Shown here: piece after piece, positions 24,318-32,207 of the stretch
Position numbering within the stretch: position 1 is the first letter of the stretch
How the letters are laid out: every line of letters begins with the position of its first letter
From: Frankia sp. QA3
Lineage (GTDB): Bacteria; Actinomycetota; Actinomycetes; Frankiales; Frankiaceae
NCBI RefSeq assembly: GCF_000262465.1
Contig: NZ_CM001489.1
Coordinates: 5,709,552 to 5,773,551, forward strand
Direction of reading: 5' to 3'
DNA length: 64,000 nt
Made by a program: the position numbers and the translations under genes
Notes under the pieces: model-generated
What the model saw: only the letters and a program-made list of their open reading frames with translations
Database searches by the model: none
What the model was told of the DNA's origin: nothing

Positions 24318-24368
24318 CTTGCCTTTCCAGCGGCCTGCGCGTCCGATTCCCCCCTCTGGAAAGGCAAG
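24318..24368. repeat. Palindromic repeat, copy B (13-bp perfect stem)
   Basis: Arms 24318-24330 and 24356-24368 match exactly around a 25-base loop that contains CTGCGC and CCGATTC followed by CCCTCTGGA, the same motifs in the same order and orientation as copy A at 11175-11223. It follows the GNAT stop and may act as its terminator. Confidence 0.72.
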
Positions 24369-24511
24369 GAAGGGGTGGCCGGGGGCGGTCGGGTGGGCGG
24401 TACGGCTTGTCGGCGTCGGGGCGCCGCGATCGAAGTCCCAACGTCCCGCCAACTCTCGCTATCCTGGCGGGCGCTTGCTGTTTTATTTACGGGAATCCCG
24501 GACCAAATGGT

Positions 24512-24525
24512 GGAACGGGTGTTCC
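24512..24525. promoter_or_regulatory. Inverted repeat upstream of the secreted protein
   Basis: GGAAC-GGGT-GTTCC is an exact dyad 64 bases before the ATG; a second one, CGGGAATCCCG, is at 24490-24500. The A/T-richer TTGCTG...TTTTATTTAC just upstream (24475-24490) could be the promoter. Weak evidence. Confidence 0.35.
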
Positions 24526-24588
24526 GATCCCGCGCAGACGGCTCATCCGACGGTCGTTCCGCGGCCGGGTTCGACAAGGAGGCATTCA

Positions 24589-25209
24589 ATGCCGTATGCC
24601 GCATCCTCGCGACGGCGGGCCGTGCGACCGATGCCCGCCCCCGCGGCGGGCACTCCCGCTTCCGGCGACGATCACCAACCATCCCGGCCTGGTCCGCGCC
24701 GGCGGGGCCGATGCTCCCGCGGATTCCGTCCGGCGCGCACGACCCTCGCGGCGGCCGGCGCCACCATCGCCCTGACCGGACTGCTCGCCGTCGCCGACGT
24801 CGGGGTCGCCCGCGCTGGCGGCGTCGTCTGGGCGAGCTGCCCGTCCGGCCAGGTCAGCGAGGTCAGCGTGCCGGCGTCGGACGGGGCCCCGGCGACCGGC
24901 GCGACCTGGCTCGAGGCCGGCTACTACGCCCACATCGCGACGTCCTGGCCGCCGTCGACGGCGCAGTTGTGCCGGACCGAAGCCGGCCGTGGGCCCGACG
25001 CGGGCGAGCCCACGTTCCGGTTCGAGCACCAGGGCTGCCCGGGTGGCGAGGTGACCTTCGGTGTGCCGCGCCCCGCCGTCGAAGGCGGCAGCGGCGTCGA
25101 CGGTCCGCCGGTGACCTGGGGGACGTACCTGCCGGACGGCTGGTACGACCTGGAGGACACCAGCGACCCGGCGTGGACGTCGGTCTGTTGGTCGTCCGGG
25201 CAGCGCTGA
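24589..25209 (+). CDS. Predicted secreted protein of unknown function
   Basis: 206 aa. Start ATG 24589 is fixed by a strong AAGGAGG site (24575-24582). An Arg-rich cytoplasmic N-region of about 50 residues precedes a hydrophobic segment TTLAAAGATIALTGLLAVADVGVARA, with a plausible signal-peptidase cut at ARA-GG. The mature part (about 130 aa) has four cysteines (CPSGQ, LCRTE, GCPGG, VCWSSG), likely forming two disulfides, and many Trp/Tyr/Gly residues. I recognise no family. The N-region is unusually long for a Sec signal. It forms a single-gene unit between the palindrome at 24318 and the terminator at 25249. Confidence 0.7.
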   Translation: MPYAASSRRRAVRPMPAPAAGTPASGDDHQPSRPGPRRRGRCSRGFRPARTTLAAAGATIALTGLLAVADVGVARAGGVVWASCPSGQVSEVSVPASDGAPATGATWLEAGYYAHIATSWPPSTAQLCRTEAGRGPDAGEPTFRFEHQGCPGGEVTFGVPRPAVEGGSGVDGPPVTWGTYLPDGWYDLEDTSDPAWTSVCWSSGQR

Positions 25210-25248
25210 GCGCCGCGCCCCCGGCGGCGCGCGCCCGGCGCAACGGAA

Positions 25249-25286
25249 CAGGGCCGTCCGGCACCGAGTGGTGCCGGACGGCCCTG
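25249..25286. terminator. Perfect 16-bp hairpin between convergent genes
   Basis: Arms 25249-25264 and 25271-25286 match exactly with a 6-base loop. It sits 40 bases after the secreted protein's stop and 63 bases after the ahcY stop on the other strand, so it probably ends both transcripts. Confidence 0.87.
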
Positions 25287-25349
25287 CGTCATGCCGCCGT
25301 GCGAGCCCTGATCATCTCCGGCGGCGAGGGCCTCCGATGAGGGCGGCCT

Positions 25350-26786
25350 TTAGTAGCGGTAGTGGTCGGCCTTGTACGGACCCTCGACCGGCACGCCGAT
25401 GTAGTCCGCCTGCTGCTTGGTCAGCTCGGTGAGCTTCACCCCGAGCGCGTCGAGGTGGAGCCGGGCGACCTTCTCGTCGAGGTGCTTGGGCAACACGTAG
25501 ACGCCGACCGGGTAGCTCTCGGTCTTGGTGAACAGCTCGATCTGCGCGATCACCTGGTTGGTGAAGCTGTTCGACATCACGAAGCTCGGGTGACCGGTCG
25601 CGCAGCCGAGGTTCATCAGCCGGCCCTCGGCGAGCACGATGATCGAGTGGCCGTCCGGGAACACCCACTCGTCGACCTGCGGCTTGATGTTGATCTTCTC
25701 GATGCCCGGGGTCCTCGTCAGGCCGGCCATGTCGATCTCGTTGTCGAAGTGTCCGATGTTCGACACGATCGCCTGGTGCTTCATCGCGGCCATGTGGGCG
25801 GCGGTGATGATGTTGAAGTTGCCGGTGGTGGAGACGAAGATGTCGGCGATCCCGACGACGTCCTCGAGCACGGTGACCTGGAAGCCGTCCATCGCGGCCT
25901 GCAGCGCGCAGATCGGGTCGATCTCGGTGACGATGACCCGGGCGCCCTGGCCGCGCAGCGCGTCCGCACAGCCCTTGCCGACGTCGCCGTAGCCGGCGAC
26001 CACGGCGACCTTCCCGCCGATGAGCACGTCGGTGGCGCGGTTGAGACCGTCGATGACCGAGTGCCGGCAGCCGTACTTGTTGTCGAACTTCGACTTCGTC
26101 ACCGAGTCGTTGACGTTGATCGCCGGGAAGGCGAGCGTGCCGGCCTTGGCCATCTCGTAGAGACGGTGCACGCCGGTGGTGGTCTCCTCGGTGACGCCCT
26201 TGATGGTGCGCGCCGCCTCGGTCCAGCGACCGGGCTTCTCGGCGATGGTGCGACGCAGCGTCTCCAGGACGATCGCGTACTCCTCGCTGTCCGAGGGGTC
26301 CGTCGCCGGGACCGCGCCGGCCGCCTCGAACTGCGCGCCCTTGTGCACGAGCAGGGTCGCGTCGCCGCCGTCGTCGAGAATCATGTTCGGCGCGCCGCCG
26401 TCCGGCCAGGCCAGCGCCTGGTCGGTGCACCACCAGTACTCCTCGAGGGTCTCGCCCTTCCAGGCGAAGACCGGCACGCCCTGCGGGTCGTCCTTGGTGC
26501 CGTTCGGCCCGACGACGATCGCGGCGGCCGCGTGGTCCTGGGTGGAGAAGATGTTGCAGGAGACCCAGCGGACGTCGGCGCCGAGCGCCACCAGGGTCTC
26601 GATGAGAACCGCGGTCTGGATCGTCATGTGCAGGGAGCCCATGATCCGGGCACCCTTCAACGGCTGGCTGGCCGCGTACTCCGCCCGGGTGGCCATCAGG
26701 CCGGGCATCTCGTGCTCGGCAAGACGGATCTCCTTGCGGCCGAACTCGGCCAACGCGAGATCCGCGACCTTGAAGTCGAAACTCAT
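25350..26786 (-). CDS. ahcY: Adenosylhomocysteinase (S-adenosyl-L-homocysteine hydrolase)
   Basis: 478 aa; splits S-adenosylhomocysteine to adenosine and homocysteine and so relieves product inhibition of methyltransferases. Motifs: SLHMTIQTAVLIETL near residue 60, NIFSTQDHAAAAI, SVTKSKFDNKYGCRHS with the NAD-contacting Lys/Asp, the NAD loop VVAGYGDVGKGCA, and the C-terminal KADHYRY. An insertion of about 40 residues (ATDPSDSEEYAIVLETLRR region) marks the bacterial long form. ATG 26786 has GGAGAAGG upstream; the frame runs on to 27137 without similarity. Its 217-base leader shows a GCTCGG/CCGAGC hairpin but no convincing SAH riboswitch. Confidence 0.97.
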   Translation of the reverse strand: MSFDFKVADLALAEFGRKEIRLAEHEMPGLMATRAEYAASQPLKGARIMGSLHMTIQTAVLIETLVALGADVRWVSCNIFSTQDHAAAAIVVGPNGTKDDPQGVPVFAWKGETLEEYWWCTDQALAWPDGGAPNMILDDGGDATLLVHKGAQFEAAGAVPATDPSDSEEYAIVLETLRRTIAEKPGRWTEAARTIKGVTEETTTGVHRLYEMAKAGTLAFPAINVNDSVTKSKFDNKYGCRHSVIDGLNRATDVLIGGKVAVVAGYGDVGKGCADALRGQGARVIVTEIDPICALQAAMDGFQVTVLEDVVGIADIFVSTTGNFNIITAAHMAAMKHQAIVSNIGHFDNEIDMAGLTRTPGIEKINIKPQVDEWVFPDGHSIIVLAEGRLMNLGCATGHPSFVMSNSFTNQVIAQIELFTKTESYPVGVYVLPKHLDEKVARLHLDALGVKLTELTKQQADYIGVPVEGPYKADHYRY

Positions 26787-27003
26787 GCCTTCTCCTTCGA
26801 CGCTCGGGCGGCTGCCGAGCCTGGGCGGCGGGTGCGGAGTCCCGGGAACCACCCGCCGGCGGCGGTGGCCGTCATGCGCCAGCCCGGGAACACGTTTCTT
26901 GAGCGTGCCACATGCGGGCAGGGGAACGAAGACCCGGGCTGGCCGGGTGGCGCGGCCGCGGAATCGCGTGGTTATGGCGGGGCAACCCGGCCCGTGTTTT
27001 CCC

Positions 27004-29796
27004 TCACCCGGGCCGTGATGCCCGCTGAGCTGGTTCGACACCCGGTGCTGGTGCGGCCCCCGGGGCGACCGACCCCACGCCACCGTCACCGGCTGCGTCC
27101 GAGTCGGTGCGAGGGGTGTCGTTCCTCTGGGTGGCACCGACCTTCTCTGTAGCCGCGTGTCCGCTTTCGCGGTTTTTGTTCGACTGTGGCCCCGGTCCCG
27201 TCCCCAGCCCCAGCCCCGGTCCCGGTCCCGGTTCCGTCGTGGCGGCGCCGCGGCCGCGGCGGTGCACCCAGCCCCGCTCGTCGGCCCAGACCAGCAGCGG
27301 AGGCAGGACGACCAGCGCGGAGAGCAGGGCGACCGCTACGTTCAGGGCGACCAGCAGGCCGAAGTCCCGCAGCAGCGGCAGCGAGCTGAACGCCAGCACG
27401 GCGACGCCGATCACGGCGGCCAGCGCGGAGACGAGGAAGGCGCGCCCGGTGCGGGCCGCGGCCGCCTCGACCGCCTCGAGCGGCCCCAGGCCCCGGCGGC
27501 GTTCCTCCAGGTGGCGTAGCACGAGCAGCGTCGTGAACTCGGTGCACAGCGCGATGATCAGCGGACCGCTGACCGCCGTGAGCGGGCTCAGGTCGACCCC
27601 GATCAGCAGGGCGATGATCGAGCTGAGCCCCACCGCGATCAGCACCGGCACCAGCGACAGCACCGCCCGCACCAGGCTCCGGTTGTACAGCACGAGCAGG
27701 ACGAACACCGCGGCCAGGGCGTAGTAGGTCAGCTCGACCCGGTTCTCGGCGAAGTTTTCCAGCAGCCCGGTGCCGACGACGGCGAGCCCCGACGGGGTGG
27801 CGCTGATGCCGGCCGGGGGGCGGACGTGGTCGCGGATGCCGTCGACGACGCCGGCCTGGCGCTCCAGCGACCCGGAGCCGGTCCGGAAGACGAGGTTCAG
27901 CGCGTGGTGCTCGCGGTTGACCATGGCGCGCTGGATGTCGGGCGGCGCCACCTGGTAGGCGAGCCGGATGTCCGCGCCGGTCGGCATCACGACGCCTGTG
28001 TTCGGCACCTCCATCATGAAGCTGATGGTCGTCACCAGGCTGGAGGCGTCCAGCAGGTCGTCGGGGTGGGCCGCGAGCTGCGCGTTGGCGAACCTGCCGA
28101 CGAAGTCCGCCGTCGCGTCGTCGAAGACGTCGCCCGACTGGACGAAGATGCCGAGCTCGCTGGCCGAGCCGGTGCTCGCCCGCAGCGTGTTGATGTTCTT
28201 GATCACCTGGCTCTGCTGGTCGACCCACTTCTCGGGGTCGGTCTGGATCGTCAGCCGGTCGTCGGCGGCGATCCCGCCGATGAAGATCGCCACGGCGACC
28301 ACGACGAGGGGGATCGCGGTGATCCGCGGCAGGGCGCCCAGCCGGATGACGGTGCGGCCGAGTGGGCCGTGGGTGTAGTCCTTCGGCGGCGTGGGCCGGC
28401 GCCGTTCCCGCGCGCTCAGCGACGCGGCGAGCAGCAGCACCGTCGCGGCGACGATGACCGGCAGCCCGAGCGCGAGCAGCGTGCCGAAGTCGCGGATCAT
28501 CGGGACCTGGCTGAACTCCAGGGCCAGGAAGGCGAGCACGGCGGCGACGGTGGCCAGCCCCAGCGCCGGCAGCAGCCCGGCCAGGGCCGCCGCCACGGGG
28601 TTGCCGGCCCGGTCGAGCTGGGCTTCCTCCTCGACCCGGCTGTGGAGCTGCACGGCGAAGTCGATGCCGACGCCGAGCAGGACGGGCAGGCCGGCGATGG
28701 TCACCACGGACAGCGGCACGCCGATGTAGCCCGCGAGGCCGAAGGCCCAGATGAGCCCGACCCCGACGACCCCGAGCGGCAGCAGCCGCCAGCGCACCGC
28801 GAACGCGACGACCAGCAGCCCGGCCATCAGAGCCAGCGAGATGGCGCCCAGGGTGAGGAAGCCGCCGCGGAGGTAGTTGTTGATGTCCCGGAGCAGCACG
28901 GCGGCGCCGGTGGTCATCATCGTCGCGTGGTCGAACCGCAGGCCGGAGGTGGCCCGCTCGACGATCCGCGCGCCCTCGCCCTCGGCTTCCAACGAGGCGT
29001 TGCCCTCCAGCCGGGTGACCATCTGGGCGGTCGACGCGGTCGGGAAGAACGGCCGCAGCGACTTGCGGATCGCGCCGGTGTTGTCGTGGAGCAGGAAGTC
29101 CACCCAGGCCGGGTTGTCGAACGTCCGCTGCGCCTCGGGGATCGCCTGCATCCGCTTCAGGGTGGCCAGCGAGTCGGCGAGGCGGCGCTGCGCGGAGCCC
29201 GGATCCGGATCGCGGCTCTGGGCGCCCAGCAGGATCTTCGCGGCCGGGCTGTCGAGGACGTTGCCGTTCTTGCTGCGCACCAGGTTGTCGGTGAACTCCA
29301 ACGCGGTCAGCGGGGTGATCACCGACTGGATCCGGGGATCCGCGTCGAGTTCTTTCTGCAGGGCCCGGAACTGCTCGATGTTGTGCGCGGTGAACAGCTC
29401 GCCGGCGCCGGCGCCGCGTTCGATCGTGAACAGGGTGAGCATCGCCTGACCACCGAACAACGACTGGTAATCGACGTTGTCCCTGGCCACCCGCGAATCG
29501 CTGTTGAGGTAGTTGTCCTGGCCGGTGGTGAACTCCAGCCGGTTCAGCCCGTAGCCGAGGACGAGCGTGACGAGCAGGGTCACCACGGCGACGACACCGG
29601 ATCGCCGGCCGTTGCGTGCGACGAGCGCCCGCCAGCGCCCGCCCGGGCCGTCCGGCGGGTCGGCGGGCCCGCGCGCCCGTGGACCGGTCAGGTTCCGGGA
29701 GAAGGGGCCGCCGGTATCCGCGTCGGACGAGCTCGTGCGGTCGGTCGGGTCAGGGGGGCTCGTCGGATCATCGGCTGGCATGGTGCTTGGCGGCAT
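27004..29796 (-). CDS. MMPL/RND-family transporter (HpnN-like)
   Basis: 930 aa with the RND plan: a first membrane helix near residue 65 (SGVVAVVTLLVTLVLGYGLN), a large extracytoplasmic loop (residues 90-320), six helices, a second large loop (about 530-700), and six more helices ending ALLSALVVLPPLLVW. Signature Asp in GIDFAVQLHSRVEEE (helix 4). The sequence resembles actinobacterial MMPL proteins of the hopanoid-transporter HpnN group; Frankia makes hopanoids, so a lipid cargo is plausible but not shown. N- and C-termini are Pro/Gly-rich; the tail holds a hexanucleotide repeat coding GPGPGLGLG. No adjacent regulator. Confidence 0.87.
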   Translation of the reverse strand: MPPSTMPADDPTSPPDPTDRTSSSDADTGGPFSRNLTGPRARGPADPPDGPGGRWRALVARNGRRSGVVAVVTLLVTLVLGYGLNRLEFTTGQDNYLNSDSRVARDNVDYQSLFGGQAMLTLFTIERGAGAGELFTAHNIEQFRALQKELDADPRIQSVITPLTALEFTDNLVRSKNGNVLDSPAAKILLGAQSRDPDPGSAQRRLADSLATLKRMQAIPEAQRTFDNPAWVDFLLHDNTGAIRKSLRPFFPTASTAQMVTRLEGNASLEAEGEGARIVERATSGLRFDHATMMTTGAAVLLRDINNYLRGGFLTLGAISLALMAGLLVVAFAVRWRLLPLGVVGVGLIWAFGLAGYIGVPLSVVTIAGLPVLLGVGIDFAVQLHSRVEEEAQLDRAGNPVAAALAGLLPALGLATVAAVLAFLALEFSQVPMIRDFGTLLALGLPVIVAATVLLLAASLSARERRRPTPPKDYTHGPLGRTVIRLGALPRITAIPLVVVAVAIFIGGIAADDRLTIQTDPEKWVDQQSQVIKNINTLRASTGSASELGIFVQSGDVFDDATADFVGRFANAQLAAHPDDLLDASSLVTTISFMMEVPNTGVVMPTGADIRLAYQVAPPDIQRAMVNREHHALNLVFRTGSGSLERQAGVVDGIRDHVRPPAGISATPSGLAVVGTGLLENFAENRVELTYYALAAVFVLLVLYNRSLVRAVLSLVPVLIAVGLSSIIALLIGVDLSPLTAVSGPLIIALCTEFTTLLVLRHLEERRRGLGPLEAVEAAAARTGRAFLVSALAAVIGVAVLAFSSLPLLRDFGLLVALNVAVALLSALVVLPPLLVWADERGWVHRRGRGAATTEPGPGPGLGLGTGPGPQSNKNRESGHAATEKVGATQRNDTPRTDSDAAGDGGVGSVAPGAAPAPGVEPAQRASRPG

Positions 29797-30121
29797 CGGG
29801 CACGCTCCGGAGTCTTCTTTGGCCTCCGGATCAACGCAAAGTGACCGGTCGGTCCGAGGGCTGCACCCCTCGGTGTATAGCGTAGATCACATCCCAGGGG
29901 AGTAGCTCGGACGTTGATCTTTTCTACAACTTCCGAATGGAACCGAGGGGGCACATTGCGTAATCGGCGGCGGAGGTCTCGACGCCTCATAGACGCAATG
30001 CTTTCCCAGCGCCCCTCGTTCGGCCTGAAAGTGGCCGTATGAAGGGGTGGTCCGGGGAGCGACCCCGCACCTCCCCCATGCGTTGCCCGATGGTGTCGGT
30101 ACGCGGCGACTGCGGCGTGAT
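29797..30121. other. Intergenic region upstream of the RND gene
   Basis: 325 bases with no supported gene. It is AT-richer than its surroundings around 29860-29990 and is the likely promoter zone of the RND transporter on the minus strand. Confidence 0.45.
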
Positions 30122-30162
30122 CGTCGACGGTCGGCCGGCGAATGCCGGGCCGACCGTCGACG
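30122..30162 (-). terminator. Perfect 15-bp hairpin after the DUF1918 gene
   Basis: Arms 30122-30136 and 30148-30162 match exactly; the loop adds a 3-bp stem. It begins 8 bases beyond the DUF1918 stop on the minus strand. Confidence 0.82.
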
Positions 30163-30169
30163 GGGGTGG

Positions 30170-30379
30170 TCAGATCCGGACCGTCTCCCGGGTGACGTGG
30201 AGCTCGACGAGCGAGTCGCAGCTCGGGAAGAACAGCCCCTCGTGCCCGTCGTCCCATCGCACGACGTACGGCGGACCGCCGTCGGCGCCGCGTACCTCGA
30301 TCACGACGCCGTGCCGTTCCGGGCTGCCCACGGTGCGGCCATGGACGACGAACCTGTCTCCGACGGATGCGGACATCAT
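30170..30379 (-). CDS. DUF1918-domain small protein
   Basis: 69 aa from ATG 30379 (GGGAGG nine bases upstream). The whole chain is one DUF1918 domain: SVGDRFVVHGRTVGSPERHGVVIEVRG, then PPYVVRWDDGHEGLFFPSCDS. This is a small SH3-like beta-barrel common in actinobacteria; function unknown. ATG 30376 is one codon later. A perfect terminator follows, so it is a one-gene transcript. Confidence 0.9.
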   Translation of the reverse strand: MMSASVGDRFVVHGRTVGSPERHGVVIEVRGADGGPPYVVRWDDGHEGLFFPSCDSLVELHVTRETVRI

Positions 30380-30806
30380 GGCGGTCGACCTCCCTGCCGT
30401 TGTGGTGACCGATGGCATGCACCTGCGCTATCTGCGTAACACGGCGGCCGCGGCCCGGCTGGTCGGAAGTCCGAAAGGTCGCCGAAGTCGCCGCCGATCC
30501 CGGATGAGGCGGGCGGCGGGGATCACGGGCACCGCCGGGACTGCGGGGGTCCCCGTCCGGTCACACCCGCCGCCGCCGCCGGATCGTTCGGTCTACGCCG
30601 TTGCGGCCGCCCGCCGCGGCGGCCGGCGTACGTTTCGGTAGGGCGCCGGCGGCGGATGCCCGTGCGCCGGCACGGCGCCCACATCCGGTGGACGGCGCCG
30701 GTAACCGGGCGGCGGTGGGCGGCCGCGAGGGGCGCGGGCGCCGGGGCGAGGCGCGGGCGGCCTGGCGGTGCCAGCGGCATACTCCGGCGGATGTCCCGAA
30801 GCGATC

Positions 30807-30829
30807 GGTAGGTCGGACGAGGACCTACC
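30807..30829. promoter_or_regulatory. Inverted repeat, possible operator
   Basis: Arms GGTAGGTC (30807-30814) and GACCTACC (30822-30829) match exactly with a 7-base spacer; a further GGTAG follows at about 30844. It lies 260 bases before the PAP2 start. Confidence 0.42.
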
Positions 30830-31008
30830 TGTGGCGAAAACGAAGGTAGTGGGTTCCCCGTTGTTAATCTGCGGGTAAGGCTGCTGGGACAGGTGATCGC
30901 TCGCTCGACGTCGGTCTCGCGGCCGGGACCGCTACGCGACCCAGCGGGAGATGTCGAGAAGAGTTCCGCGGACTGAGCCCTATCTCACATCTCTTTCCCG
31001 GCCTCCCT

Positions 31009-31024
31009 TACCGATCGGTCGGTA
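31009..31024. promoter_or_regulatory. TetR-type operator-like dyad
   Basis: TACCGATCGGTCGGTA has outer arms TACCG/CGGTA and includes the perfect palindrome ACCGATCGGT (31010-31019). The pattern resembles binding sites of many actinobacterial TetR proteins. It is 65 bases before the PAP2 ATG, a place suited to repression. Confidence 0.5.
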
Positions 31025-31088
31025 GGAATGATGGATGGGTTAACGGGAAGTGTCGTCATGGGGAGGCGGAGATGGTTCGGGGCTGCTC

Positions 31089-32204
31089 ATGGTGAGCACG
31101 ACGGGCCAGACCCTGATGGGCGCGCCGGTCCGGGCGGCCTCGGTGGCCAGGGGCTCGGGTCGGGGCAACGGACCTGGTCGGGCGGTCGGCACGCTGCGCA
31201 CCAGCGCCTTCATCCTGGGTCAGGTCGTTCTGCTGGGCTCGTTGTACTGGCTCTACGGGCTGGGCCGGCACTTCGCCGTCGGCCGGGAGCTGGAGGCCCT
31301 GCACCACGCGCAGCGCGTCTGGCACGTCGAGCGCCTGTTCGACCTGCCGAACGAGTCGTCCATCCAGTCCCTGGCGTTGCGCTCCAGCCATCTGCTGGAG
31401 TTCGCGAACCGCTTCTACGTCGGGGTGCACTTCCCCGCGGCGATCGCTTTTCTGCTCTGGGTGCTGATCTTTCAGCGGCCGTCCTGGCGCCGGGTGCGGA
31501 CGGTCATCCTGGCGTCGACCGGCGTCGCGTTGCTGATTCACATCGCCTACCCGCTGGCGCCCCCCCGTTTCCTGCCGCGGATGGTGCCCGGAGTGAAGCT
31601 CGTCGACACCGGGGCGGTGTTCGGGCCGTCGCCCTACGGGCCGCACGACACCGTCGCCAACCAGTACGCGGCGATGCCGAGCCTGCACATCGGATGGTCG
31701 ATCCTGGAGGCGTGGGGGGTGATCACCATCCTGCGCACCCGGGCTCGGTGGCTCGCCATCCTGCATCCGATCATCACGACCATCGTCGTGGTCATCACGG
31801 CGAACCACTACTGGCTCGACGGCATCATCGGCGGCGGCCTGGTCGTGACCGCGGTCCAGCTCACCCGGCCGGAGGTCCAGGCCCGGCTGCGGCTGTGGGC
31901 CATCGCCTGCCGGCTGCCGGTCCGGGCGCTGCCCGCCGCGGCGATGGCGTGCGGACCGGCGCCCGGCGGCGTGACCCGTGATCTTCCAGGGGCCACCGGC
32001 CGGGCCGTACCCGAGGTGCCGCGTGCCAGGGAGGGCGCCTCGGCCGTCTCCGGCGCGACCGTTGCCCGCGCCATCGACACACCGGACGGGGGGACGCCCG
32101 GCGCCGCCCCGCCCCAGCGGGCCGCGGCCGAGGATGCCGACGATCCCGGCGGCCGACCCGCGGGCAACGCCCCGGGGGACGCCGTCCCGAGCCCCGGCAC
32201 CTGA
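31089..32204 (+). CDS. PAP2-superfamily membrane phosphatase/phosphotransferase
   Basis: 371 aa. About six membrane helices after a short N-region. The PAP2/inositolphosphotransferase (AUR1-like) motifs are visible: AYPLAPPRFLP, the MPSLHIGWS motif with its catalytic His, and TANHYWLDGIIGG with the second His and Asp. Such proteins in actinobacteria act on membrane lipid head-groups or polyprenyl phosphates. The C-terminal 110 residues are an Ala/Pro-rich cytoplasmic tail. ATG 31089 is chosen; GTG 31050 is an alternative. The stop lies 3 bases from the stop of the convergent thiolase. Confidence 0.85.
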   Translation: MVSTTGQTLMGAPVRAASVARGSGRGNGPGRAVGTLRTSAFILGQVVLLGSLYWLYGLGRHFAVGRELEALHHAQRVWHVERLFDLPNESSIQSLALRSSHLLEFANRFYVGVHFPAAIAFLLWVLIFQRPSWRRVRTVILASTGVALLIHIAYPLAPPRFLPRMVPGVKLVDTGAVFGPSPYGPHDTVANQYAAMPSLHIGWSILEAWGVITILRTRARWLAILHPIITTIVVVITANHYWLDGIIGGGLVVTAVQLTRPEVQARLRLWAIACRLPVRALPAAAMACGPAPGGVTRDLPGATGRAVPEVPRAREGASAVSGATVARAIDTPDGGTPGAAPPQRAAAEDADDPGGRPAGNAPGDAVPSPGT

Positions 32205-32207
32205 CGG

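Larger units (their letters stand above)
30380..31088. other. Long intergenic region before the PAP2 gene
   Basis: About 700 bases without a supported gene. Two operator-like dyads stand out, at 30807-30829 and 31009-31024, both built around GATCGGT/GGTAGG words. The first 300 bases are plain GC-rich sequence. Confidence 0.5.

Noticed and set aside
26787..27003. Possible SAH riboswitch before ahcY, because of an AGGCTCGG word on the minus strand
   Set aside because: The word pairs locally with CCGAGC as a simple hairpin; the other conserved parts of the SAH aptamer are not visible in order.
27826..29844. Long open frame on the plus strand opposite the RND transporter
   Set aside because: High GC content leaves long antisense frames open; the translated sequence has no domain and the opposite strand is a clear RND protein. 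The same holds for the antisense frames over ltrA/qorB (9964-12204), korA and ahcY.
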